From Salvia splendens (taxonomy: Eukaryota > Streptophyta > Magnoliopsida > Lamiales > Lamiaceae): 64,000 bases of DNA. Every line of letters starts with the position of its first letter. Position 1 is the stretch's first letter. Of this stretch, positions 33,568 to 43,288 are shown one piece after another. The notes below the pieces were generated by a model. That model did no database searches, was not told the DNA's origin, and saw only the letters and a list, made by a program, of their open reading frames with translations. The position numbers were made by a program, and so were the translations under genes. The stretch is taken from contig NC_056047.1 in NCBI RefSeq assembly GCF_004379255.2, positions 24,132,293-24,196,292 on the forward strand, written 5' to 3'.

Positions 33568-34125
33568 TCTTAATTGCATCGGTGAATAACCCCCACCAAA
33601 TCGGAGTAAGGAAGGGTACAACTTTCAACCCGGTTTTTACTAACAAGTGTTGCAAATCTAGATCTACAGGAATAACCAAGTCACAAAATTGGGTACGTAG
33701 GAACCTATGAACATGACTCCAATGGAATAAAATGCGAACGATGAAGAAAAAAAGTGTCCACTCTCTATAGATCTCTTCTCATCATCGGTTGTTGACTTGA
33801 TATCATCAAATGTCCGATGGAGTTCGATAATGTGCAGGCCGATGTCGGCGTGGTGAACATGTATGTCTTCCAAGCCTTTGATGGCATACACAACAAGTTG
33901 CGTACAAAGTAGGTTGCAGTTCTCTTCGTTGGCTCTCCCCTCAGCCACGGACTTCGCTTTCTCGGAAACTTCATCCAGGAAGTTCAATTTATCTTCCAAG
34001 ACTCCTTATGGGGTTGGCGGAGCAGCGGCATCGTCGTACTTGATGTGAAAGTCCAATTGTTGAGCCACAATGTACACACGTTGATTAAAGTGTGCAACGA
34101 CCACTGGTTGAGGTTGGTAGCAAAA
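33568..34125 (-). pseudogene. Fragment B of an unrecognised gene
   Basis: Read leftwards from 34125. The frame gives QRVYIVAQQLDFHIKYDDAA, an in-frame stop at 34006-34008, then LNFLDEVSEKAKSVAEGRA, NLLCTQLVVYAIKGLED, HHADIGLHIIELHRTFDDIK and SSSFAFYSIGVMFIGSYVPN. A one-base loss near 33690, relative to fragment A, breaks the frame. The remainder (VVPFLTPIWWGLF) is still readable in another frame. Residues before the hydrophobic part look helical and mixed-charge. I do not know the family. It overlaps fragment A by about 180 bp and extends its N-terminal side by about 125 codons. Confidence 0.6.
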
Positions 34126-34616
34126 AGGAAGAATCAATAATATCATCTATGTACACAAATTCAATTCCCAATTTTAACTCAAATATGAAAGAAAAACAAA
34201 AGGTTGTCAACAATGGCTACATACTAGATGCTAATGATACATTGCCAATTAGCAAAGTAACTGACCATACATTTACTGTTTTATTGATTGTTTGAACTTA
34301 TAATAATGCAGAGTAGCAGAATTAATGTAATGAGCTTCGACAAATAAGGAAAATCTCTAATCTCGACTTATCGCATATAAAGGTAAAGCTCTAGGGTAAA
34401 GCTCTAGCAAGAGAATTGAGATTGTCGGGTGTTAAAAATTTGAATAACTAATATAACGAATTACCGGTATATGTTACCAAATATAACTAATATTATTGAA
34501 AATATTATCGGTATAACGAATATTACCAGTATATACCGATAGTCTAAAATATGTATTGAAATGAATACATATCTAATTTACTGTAGTATATCATATGTAC
34601 AGATTACATAATAATA
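34126..34616. other. Host DNA with a duplicated block
   Basis: No gene is seen. 34444-34615 is a diverged copy of 16266-16440. Near 34385 there is a small direct repeat, taaagctctagg. Confidence 0.5.
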
Positions 34617-34790
34617 CTCCTTCTGTCCCATTAAAAATGAAATGTTTTCCTTTTTACATTGTCCCATTAAAAATGAAATATTTCCTAAAATGGAAACAAC
34701 TTTATCTCTACTTTTTCATCTCGCTTACTTTACTCTTGCTTCATTAACTCACAAAACAACACTACATAAAATTTCGTGCCGATTTCCAAA
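34617..34790. mobile_element. Truncated Stowaway-like MITE
   Basis: It begins ctccttctgtcccattaaaa after TA. The internal phrases (ctttatctctactttttcatctcgctta, cacaaaacaacac) match the element at 48845-49047. No inverted right end is found, so that end appears lost. Confidence 0.55.
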
Positions 34791-34796
34791 TGTTTC

Positions 34797-34985
34797 ATAT
34801 GTTAAATTACATGATCTTTTGTTCTTATCTCATCATCCATTATTGTTTTCTTTTCCCTAGCAAAAAGAGCCATGCTTTCAAATTAGAGTGGAATATTTTA
34901 TTAAATTCCCATGTAGCGAAAATGAATAAAATCCATCAAAGTAAGGTTAAAAAATCATTAAATATCGCCGGAAAAAATGAATAGT
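34797..34985. repeat. Host block, uninterrupted relative of the Tat insertion site
   Basis: ttaaattacatgat, ttgttcttatctcatcatcc, ctagcaaaaagagccat and gctttcaaattagagtgg occur here in one piece. At the second locus the same order is split by the Tat element (37880-37916 and 46288-46455). This serves as an empty-site control for that insertion. Confidence 0.85.
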
Positions 34986-34989
34986 TGGT

Positions 34990-36079
34990 AACTGAATTTT
35001 AATTATCATACTCTAGCTATAGTTTAACTTTAAAGATTAAAAATATTAAATGAGCCCAAATCCTTTTCGTTTCAATTTTCACGTCAATTTTTAATCATCG
35101 TATTATAGTTTCTTGTACTTTAGTAATTTTTTTGTTAGCTTTCGATTATGTACATTGTACCATTATTTAAGTTAGGAGTTTTTCATTGCATTAACTTTGT
35201 AATTTATTGAATTTTATTATTACAATTAGCAATACATATTTTCTTTATTTTACCTATTATTATTTAATTTACGTATTTTATCTTTATATCATTCTATTCA
35301 TCATATTGGGCTAAAATCGGATAGTTAGGAATTGTGGGCTAAAATAGGACAGTTACGACGAATCGCCGTTTATGTCGTTATGGTCAGTGTTCTTTCATGA
35401 TAGGATATGAGAAATAATCATTTATTGCTTAACTGTTGCGGGATGACCTTTTCTATATACACTTTAATTTCAAAATAGAAAGAGTGTATCGTGTCGTTAT
35501 ACGTCGTTGGATGACCAAAGACTTTTCTGACCTACAAATTATTTAACTGACAAATGATGGAAAATGTTCGTTATCATTAACCGTTGTCGAACGACATTTT
35601 TGTCATAAAACTAGTTTCAGCATTTGCGTTGTTATTAGTTGGGTTGTTGGACCTTGTCCATGCAATACCTTGTCTCTTTTTACAACAAAAGATAGATAAT
35701 ATTTGGTTATACAGTTGTATATTATCGAATACTCCTTATACACACTCAACGAATCTAAAATAAAAATATAAATAATTTATTTATTTATATATAAACTATT
35801 TCATTATTTATATTGTTATATATTATCGAGTAATCATTATACACACACTACGAATTTATAATAGAAAATAAATAATTTATATATTTTAACATACAAACTA
35901 TTTCATTGTAGAAGCTATATTGTACATTGTTCAACACCCTCATTAAAAATTCTAGAAAATATCAATTATTTAAAGTTTCACGAGTATATCTTTAAAAAAA
36001 GTGTATCCTATTTTATTAGCGTATATTTCTCTATCTAAATCCTTATTTTGTCTCTATCTAATTCTTATTCAAAATTATA
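34990..36079. other. AT-rich host DNA without a gene
   Basis: Near 35330-35640 there are repeated phrases around gttggatgacc, gttgggttgttgg and cgttgtcg that may be a worn tandem or inverted element. The rest is AT-rich with no recognisable content. Confidence 0.45.
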
Positions 36080-36331
36080 CTCCCTCTGTCCGCGAATAAG
36101 AGTCTCGTTTTTCCATTTTAGTCCGTCCGCGAATAGGAGTCCCGGTTCACTTTTACCATAAATGGTAATAGGGTCTCACCTTCCACTAACTCATTTCACT
36201 CACATTTCATTTAAAATTAATATATACAAGTGGGACCTCTATTCTACTAACTTTTTCCCATCCACTTTTCTTAACATTTCTTAAAATCCGTGTCGCCTAT
36301 AAATGAGACTCCTAATGGCGGACGAAGGGAA
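36080..36331. mobile_element. Stowaway-like MITE
   Basis: Ends are ctccctctgtccgcgaata and ggcggacgaaggga, with flanking TA at 36078-36079 and 36332-36333. It is a reverse-oriented relative of 15672-15922. It ends only 10 bp from the next MITE. Confidence 0.82.
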
Positions 36332-36341
36332 TATTCCTTAA

Positions 36342-36937
36342 GAGCATCCACAATGGTTTTCGCTCAGCCATAGCCTAGCCACAAACTCCTCCTGCCACAT
36401 CATCAGCACTAAAAATCCTCATGCCACATCATCAAAACAAGCAAATAGCTCAGCCATAGCCCAGCCACATCACTCAAAATTATATAAAACAAATAATGAA
36501 CAATCACACAAAATACGGAATTAAATTTACGCCACAGATACGGGAAAATGCAACAATTTTATTTAAATTTTAAAAAAATTACATTTTAAAAAATCGTTAC
36601 TCATTTCTCGGTGTTGATCCTGTACAGAAATTAAGATAGAGAGAGTACTCGTTAATACAAGTGGTGCGAATGAAAATGAAGTGCAAATCGCATATATATA
36701 ATGTTTCGAAAATAAAAAAAAAAACCGTTGGGCTATGCGCTGGGCGATCCGGGCGCTGCAATGGCGCAGAGCGGATCGCCCAGCGCATAGCCCAGCCGAT
36801 TTTGACCGCCTAGCGCTAGGCGAAATTCATTTCCGAAAAACCGCTCGGCGGTTTTCGGCTCCTGCAATGGTTCGCCTAGCGACCGCCTAGCGCCGGCGCT
36901 CGACTAGGCGGTGCGCTAGGCGCCATTGTGGATGCTC
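36342..36937. mobile_element. PIF/Harbinger-type MITE
   Basis: 596 bp with perfect 15-bp inverted termini gagcatccacaatgg and target duplication taa at 36339-36341 and 36938-36940. The interior is AT-rich except for a GC-rich right part with ctaggcg, gcgctgggcgatc and inverted copies of it that can fold into hairpins. It has no coding capacity. The termini share gagcatcc with the larger element at 9302-11108. Confidence 0.88.
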
Positions 36938-36940
36938 TAA

Positions 36941-37911
36941 AAGAATGTGGGTCCATGATGAAAAGGTGTAACTGAAATTATATTCCTGAAAAGCAACATC
37001 AATTTACTCCATTCCTATCTATATTTTGTCTTGTTATGAAGTACTCAATGTTTCATGGGAAAATGACAAACTACTTCAACATGTCAACTCAATGCCTACT
37101 CAGATTTCGTTGAAATGTGTAAGTTGTAACCGCCATGCAAACACATATCCCAATGCAACATTATTATTGCAGTAAGATCTGCCCTCCGTTGCCAATTGCA
37201 CCACGCCCCTGTGTGCTATGCAACATTATTATTGTTAATATAAATGGTCTCTCTCTTATACAGAGTGTGAATTATCAAAGTGTTATTGTATTGCTCTTTT
37301 CCTGATTATGTGTCCCATTTTTCTATTTTAATTCATCTTTTATTAATTGTTTAATTTTATTTTTGCTATTTTTGATCGTGAACCTCATATTCCACTAATA
37401 CACTTTACTCACATTTCATTATAATATTAAAATATTTTTTTCAATTCCATTTATTCTTTCAATTCACTTTTTTTATGATTTCTTAAAACCTATATTGGGT
37501 CAAAATAACAAATATTGACTGACAGACAGAGAAAGTATTTAAACTATTTAGCCATTCATTTTATAGAAAATATAATTATTATTTAAACTATTTAGCCATT
37601 CATTTTATAGAAAATATAATTATTAGTAAGTATGATGGATAATTATGTACATATCATCTACTCCACATAACATAGTAGTATATATTCAATGAACATGCGC
37701 ATGAATGTACACCCTCACTGCGGTAAAGAAAGTCAGAAACCATGTAGTCTGTATATAAACTCTCACATTTGGACTAACATAATATATCACTATATCAAGC
37801 ATGTAAACTAGATTACATCTTAAATATAGAGATTATATTAATACGGAGTGAGACACATGGCAAAATATACTATCAAAAGATATGTCAAATTACATGATTT
37901 TTTGTTCTTAT
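36941..37911. other. AT-rich host DNA with small repeats
   Basis: No gene is supported. A 44-bp direct duplication lies at 37541-37625 (aaactatttagccattcatt twice). 37295-37540 looks like a worn Stowaway-type element (tgtcccatttttct, ccactaatacactttactcac). 37733-37840 is a diverged copy of 11180-11270. Confidence 0.5.
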
Positions 37912-38161
37912 CTCATTGATGGTTGGGCGAATTTTTGATGGTAGTGAATGCGGGTAAAAAATATAGATCACGACACAGGGAATTACGTGGTTCGATTTAC
38001 TGAGGTAAATCTACGTCCACGGGAAGAAAGGAGGGCAAGATTGTATTGCTTGATCTGGTTTTCAGCTTACAAATACAGACTTGCTATATGATATTTGATG
38101 TCTAGAGCGCTCTCCCCCCTAGTCTATCTGATCTAAGTTCTATTTATACATTGAACTAAGA

Positions 38162-38300
38162 TCGTGGCTTGCATCACCACTAACTAGGTCGTGGCTTACA
38201 TCACCACTAACTAGGTCGTGGCTTACATCACCACTAACTAGGTCGTGGCTTACATCACCACTAAGTAGGTCGTGGCTTACATCATCAGTAATTAGGTCGT
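38162..38300. repeat. 27-bp tandem repeat inside the Tat LTR
   Basis: tcgtggcttacatcaccact recurs at 38162, 38189, 38216, 38243 and 38270, with a partial sixth copy. The same array is in the other LTR (45711-45849). A shorter four-copy version is in the second Tat element near 55555-55670. Confidence 0.9.
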
Positions 38301-38420
38301 GGATGTCGTGGAGGTCATGAGATCCTGCATGGGTCCACTATCTCTTTGTTTGGTCCGCTATCCTGCATGAGATCCTGCATGAGTTGACACCACTATCTCC
38401 CAGTTCGGTCGAATAATGAG

Positions 38421-38680
38421 ACCGAACTGCTGAACTATTGCCGAGCAGCTTTTGCCAATCTGAGAGTAGAGCTTGATTGGTCGGCTTTTACCGAGCTGTA
38501 GGCTGGGGCCGAACTCTTTGGTAATGCCGAACTGATACTCTTCCTTGGGGACCGAACTGCTGAGCTATTGCCGAGCAGCTTTTGCCAATCTGAGAGTAGA
38601 GCTTGATTGGTCGGCTTTTACCGAGCTGTAGGCTGGGGCCGAACTCTTTGGTAATGCCGAACTGATACTCTTCCTTGGGT
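38421..38680. repeat. 130-bp tandem duplication inside the Tat-1 LTR
   Basis: The segment starting accgaactgctga at 38421 is repeated from 38551 with one visible change (gaactatt to gagctatt). Both LTRs of Tat-1 have it, while the LTR of the second Tat element has a single copy. Confidence 0.92.
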
Positions 38681-38733
38681 TTTGGGCTGATGGGCCCATT
38701 GCTATTGGGCTTTGTTTAGTACGTACCCCATCA

Positions 38734-38764
38734 CTCATCATCCACATCAACCAGCATCTATAGT
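38734..38764. other. Misplaced 31-bp copy of host flank inside Tat-1
   Basis: These 31 bases (ctcat to ctatagt) are identical to 46283-46313, the host DNA beyond the outer end of the 5' LTR, target duplication included. Here they lie at the inner edge of the 3' LTR, where the second Tat element has its polypurine tract. They join directly to element sequence (gaagacaagacg) at 38765. Confidence 0.85.
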
Positions 38765-39086
38765 GAAGACAAGACGAGAACGGACTCAGGAGCAACCGGA
38801 AACGTCAAGACGAGAACGGACTCAGGAGCAACCGGAAACGACAAGACAAGGACGGACTGAAGTTCGTAGAGGAGCTGTGATTATGAGTGAGCAAGATCAA
38901 CAAATGCTTCGTGAAGAGACTCTTCGCCGCCGAGGTGCCAGAACTTCCCGGACTCAAGGAAGAGGCGGTAGGTCGATCAGAGCATCTCGTCGACCTGCTT
39001 ATTCTTCAGCTGCCCGGAACACCCGAACTCGGCTTCACGAGGATTTTTTGAATAGGTGGCTCAACTTTAGCAACCGTGGACAGTAG
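38765..39086 (+). pseudogene. C-terminal remnant of the Tat antisense gene
   Basis: On the plus strand, opposite to gag-pol, the frame reads RTQEQPETSRR twice (a short duplication), then GRTEVRRGAV, MSEQDQQMLREETLRRRGART and the end EDFLNRWLNFSNRGQ. It corresponds to the last part of the four-exon antisense gene of the second Tat element, with the exons before it missing. Here the C-terminus is complete, whereas the second element has lost about 80 bp of it. The open frame runs back through the host-flank copy into the LTR (from 38712), so a fused peptide is possible on paper only. Confidence 0.75.
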
Positions 39087-39220
39087 AATAGTCCTTTGTA
39101 ATAGCGTAACGCCTTCTCGTAGGGCAGCGGAGTTGTATGCCGAACAAGTTTTAATAAATGAAATCTTCATCTCGCTTCTATCACTGCGTATTTACAGCTC
39201 AGCGAAAAAATTTCATCGTG

Positions 39221-39455
39221 CTCGTCCTCGGTCTTATGAAGTAAACTTCTTTGACCGGACTCGTCCTCGGTCTTATAAAGTAAGCTTCTTTGACCGGACT
39301 CGTCTTTGGTCTTATGAAGTAAACTTCTTTGACCGGACTTGGTCCTCGGTCTTATGAAATAAACTTCTTTGACCGGACTCGTCTTTGGTCTTATGAAGTA
39401 AACTTCTTTGACCGGACTCGTCTTTGGCCTTATGAAGTAAATTTCTTTGACCGGA
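39221..39455. repeat. 39-bp tandem repeat, six copies, in the Tat-1 3' region
   Basis: The unit ctcgtcctcggtcttatgaa plus 19 bases recurs every 39 bp from 39221. The second Tat element has five copies at 59261-59456. 39 is a multiple of three, so a 13-residue peptide repeat (RPRSYEVNFFDRT) is open in one plus-strand frame for part of it. I take this as a by-product. Confidence 0.9.
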
Positions 39456-39475
39456 CTAAGCTTGTGTCCTAATTT

Positions 39476-39672
39476 GGCGAGTTTTATCGCTCGGATCGGA
39501 CTTTCCCTTGTCCTAATTTGGGGATCGGACTTTCCCTTGTCCTAATTCGGCGAGTTTTATCGCGTGGATCGGACTTTCCCTTGTCCTAATTCGGCGAGTT
39601 TTATCGCGTGGATCGGACTTTCCCTTGTCCTAAATCGGCGAGTTTTATCGCGTGGATCGGACTTTCCCTTTG
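39476..39672. repeat. Tandem repeat of about 43-44 bp in the Tat-1 3' region
   Basis: The unit ggcgagttttatcgcgtgga plus tcggactttcccttgtccta recurs four to five times, one copy being shortened. The second element has fewer copies (59475-59625). Confidence 0.85.
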
Positions 39673-39989
39673 TTGCAGTTCGTTTCAGACGAACTGCTTA
39701 TTTCTTAAGCTGAATTGTGGTCTTGTATCCTCCTTAGAAGCTTGGACTCACAATCGTTGGCTTATACATGTTCTAAAAAGGGGATCAGCCTTCGAAGAAC
39801 AAGATACCTCAGTAACATTTGTAAGAGACGACACGCACATAGACAGACAAAACGCACATAGACAAATAAAAAGGACGAACAAGATTTTAAACTTTTATAA
39901 AACAAGCACAAAGAACAAGTAAAAAAAACAAAGAAAGCACATACCTCTAGGACCGAACTAGACACAAGACTGACTGACCGGACTGTCTC

Positions 39990-42900
39990 TTACAAATGGA
40001 ACTTCTTAAGGTTGGAAACGTGCCATGTTCGGGGTACTTGTTCTCCTGATACGTGAGTCAATTTGTAAGACCCTTTGCCGAGGACTTCTGACACCCGATA
40101 TGGACCTTCCCATGTGGGTTCGAGTTTGCCCAGCTTTTCTGCTCGGCTTACTTCGTTGTTTCTCAAGACGAGATCTCCCACTTGAAATTGCAGCTTTTTC
40201 ACCCTTTGGTTATAATACCGGGCTACTTGCTCCTTGTACTTGGCTGCTTTTATGCAGGCCAATTCTCTTCTTTCTTCGGCCAGATCTAGTTCGGCTCTCA
40301 GTCCGTCATCATTCATTTCTGAGGAGAAATTTAGAGTTCGGGGACTGGGTACGCCGATCTCAACCGGAATCACGGCTTCAGTGCCGTACACCAGACTGTA
40401 CGGAGTTTCACCGTTGGAGGTTTTGGGTGTAGTTCGGTAGGACCATAGGACTTGAGGGAGATTTTCTACCCATTGTCCTTTGGCTTGTTCTAACCGAGCT
40501 TTTAACCCTTTCACCAAGATACGGTTTGTTACCTCCGTTTGTCCGTTTGCTTGTGGGTGGGAGACCGAAGTGAACCGCTGTTGAATATTCAGCTCTTGGC
40601 ACCAATTCTTGAATGTCTTGTCGGTGAACTGAGTCCCATTATCCGAAATGAGGATGTGGGGTATGCCAAATCGGCACACTATGTTCTTCCAGACGAAATC
40701 CAATGCCTTCGAGCTCGTTATCGTAGCTAATGGTTCAGCCTCCACCCACTTCGTGAAGTAATCCACGGCAACGATAAGGAATTTCATTTGCCGAGGAGCT
40801 TGTGGTAGTGGTCCTACTATGTCTATGCCCCATTGCATAAAAGGCCAAGGGCTTTGCATAGCACATAGATCGGTCTGCGGCATCCTTGGGATATTTGCAT
40901 GGATTTGGCACTTCGTACATGTCTTGACGAGCTGCACTGCTTCTTGTACCAAAGTTGGCCAATAATATCCCCATCTCAGAACTTTTTTAGCTAGAGCTCT
41001 AGCTCCGATGTGGCTACCGCAAGATCCTTCATGAACTTCTCTAAGGATGTAGTCCGTCTCTTCTGGTCCTACACATCGCAATAACGGTTGAAGGTAGGAC
41101 TTTCTGTATAGGACTCCTTCATGAAGTTCATACCGAAGTGCTCGGCATGTGATTTTCCGAGCTTCTCTCTTATCCTCGGGCAGTTGTCCTTGATCTAGAT
41201 ACTGTAAGATCGGCGTCATCCAGTTCGGCGAGCTGGTTACTGAATGTACCTCAGCTTCATCAATGCTTCGGTGTAGTAATTCCTCCACCTTTGAGCTCGG
41301 ATATGAGGCCAACTTACTTAAAGTATCTGCTCGGCTGTTTTCCGCTCTGGGAATGCGGATTATCCGAAAATAAGAGAAACTTCGGCTAATGCTTTGCGCT
41401 TTGTCCAAGTATTTTTTCATCCTCTCATCTCGGGCTTCACTTGTACCCAGCATGTGATTCACTATGACTTGTGAATCACAATGGATTTTGAGAGATTTGA
41501 CAAATAGACTTTGCGCTAAGTGAAGTCCGGCAAGGAGGGCTTCGTATTCGGCTTCGTTATTAGTAGTTGGGAATAAGAACCGAAGTGAATAAGTTACCTC
41601 GTGTCCGTCGGGAGCGATAAGTAGAATACCAGCTCCACTTCCCGTTTTATTCGAAGCTCCATCTACGAATCCGCTCCAGCAATCCGGCGGCTCTACTTCG
41701 GATTCCAGGGGCTGTGCTAGTTCGGTATTGGCAGAATTTTTCTGTTCGGCAATGACAGGGATTACTTGATCGAACTTTGCCTCTGTAAGAAAATCTGCCA
41801 AGGCTTGTCCCTTGATGGCTTTCCGAGGTAGGTATTCGATTGAGTGTTCTCCCAACTCTATGGCCCATTTGGCGATTCTGCCTGATGCTTCTGGCTTGGT
41901 CAAAACTTGCCGAAGTGGCAGATCGGTTAAGACGCATACCTTGTGAGCATAGAAGTATGGCCGCAGTCTCCTTGCTGCATTTACTAACGCCAGAGCAATT
42001 TTTTCCAGAGGTTGATACCTTGTTTCTGGACCTCTTAATGCTCGGCTTGTAAAGTAGATGGGAAGCTGCTTTAGGCCTTCTTCTCGTACAAGCACCGCGC
42101 TAATGGTTTGATCTGATGCCGCTAAGTATAAGAATATCACTTCGGCATCGGTTGGAGCAGAGAGAATTGGAAGCTTGGCTAAATAACTTTTGAGCTCGTC
42201 AAAAGCCTTTTTCTGCTCGGCTCCCCACTCAAACTTTGGTGCCTTTTTCAACACTTTGAAGAACGGCAGTTGCTTTTCGGCTGCTTGGGAAAGGAATCTA
42301 TTCAGTGCGGCTAGACATCCAGTTAGCCTTTGCACATCATGTATGGACTTCGGCATCGCCATGTTCTGAACAACTTGAACTTTTGAGGGATTTGCCTTGA
42401 GTCCGTCCTTTGAAACCCAACAACCCAGAAACTTTCCCGAATCTACCAAAAAGGTACATTTTTGGGGATTGAGTTTGAGGTTGGCTTTTTTGAGCACGTC
42501 GAGGGTGGATTTGAGGTTGTCTTCGTACTCCGAAGTGCTTCTGCTTTTGACGACTATGTCGTCAACATACACTTCAACCTCTTTTCCGATCAAATGCCGA
42601 AAAAGCTTATCTACCATCCTTTGATATGTGGCTCCGGCATTCTTTAAACCGAATGGCATCTTTTTATAAGCAAAGATGCCGAAGTCAGTAATGAAAGCCG
42701 TTTTTGAAGCATCATTCTCATCCATTAAAACTTGGTGGTAGCCTTTGTATAAATCAAGAAAACAGAAAATTTCGAAGCCGATCAAAGCTTCTACTTTTTA
42801 TCTATGTTCGGAAGGGGATAGCAATCTTTAGGACAGTGCTTGTTTAGATCGGTAAAATCTATGCACATCCGCCATCCTCCTTCTTTTTTCTTGATCATCA

Positions 42901-43252
42901 CAGGATTGGCCACCCAAGAAGGATATTTCACCTCGAATAATACATCCGCTTTCAATAATTGGCGGACTTCGTCATGGATGACTTGATTTCTTTCTGCCGC
43001 AAAGAGTCTTTGCTTCTGTTTTATAGGCCGGACTGAAGGATCAATATTTAACCGATGAGTGATTACCTCAGGGGGCACTCCGGTCATGTCCAACGGAGAC
43101 CATGCAAAGACATCTTTGTACTCCTTGAGGAGCTGGATGGTCTTTTCCCGGAGTAGAGGCGTTCCCGCGAAACCGATCTTGACCGTTCTGGATGGATCAT
43201 CTTCGTATAACTGAACGGTCATTGAGTTCGACTCTGGTGTGACTTCGGTCAT
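39990..43252 (-). pseudogene. Tat-1 RT, double RNase H and integrase (one frameshift)
   Basis: The same polyprotein as the intact one at 59946-63209. The first 153 codons (43252-42791) and the remaining 931 residues (42785-39990) lie in different frames. The cause is one T missing in a T run at 42795-42799, which has five T here and six in the second element. All enzyme motifs are otherwise intact: YVDDIVV, the aRNH block GFVDGASNKTG, the integrase HHCC zinc region and DDE residues. A single homopolymer length change could be a real mutation or a sequencing error. If it is an error, this copy encodes a full enzyme set. Confidence 0.9.
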
Positions 43253-43279
43253 TTCGCTTGCCTCTGACTCCGGCTGCTG

Positions 43280-43288
43280 TGATTGCTA
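43280..43288 (-). promoter_or_regulatory. Leaky-stop (readthrough) signal between gag-protease and pol
   Basis: On the minus strand the gag-protease frame ends in TAG (43288-43286). CAA TCA follows directly, and the same frame stays open into pol. UAG CAR YYA is the readthrough context known from tobamoviruses and other plant viruses, and CAAUCA fits it exactly. The second Tat element has the identical site. A low rate of readthrough would give gag-pol from the same RNA. Confidence 0.72.

Larger units (their letters stand above)
37917..38733 (-). repeat. 3' LTR of Tat-1
   Basis: 817 bp bounded on the plus strand by tgatgg and ccatca. It contains a 27-bp tandem repeat and a 130-bp internal duplication. 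It looks identical to the 5' LTR at 45466-46282. Confidence 0.93.

Noticed and set aside
38734..38764. The LTRs of Tat-1 really extend 31 bp further
   Set aside because: The LTR of Tat-2 ends at ccatca followed by a polypurine tract, and the ctcat target duplication fits that end. The related empty site (ctcat followed by catcca at 34797-34985) also fits, at least for the first bases.
39076..39357. 93-codon plus-strand frame with a 13-residue repeat
   Set aside because: The repeat is open only because the DNA unit is 39 bp. Frame and copy number are not otherwise conserved, and the stop comes inside the array.
39608..39922. 104-codon plus-strand frame present in both Tat elements
   Set aside because: It starts within the tandem repeats and runs through untranslated DNA. 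Its conservation follows from the near identity of the two elements and not from coding selection.
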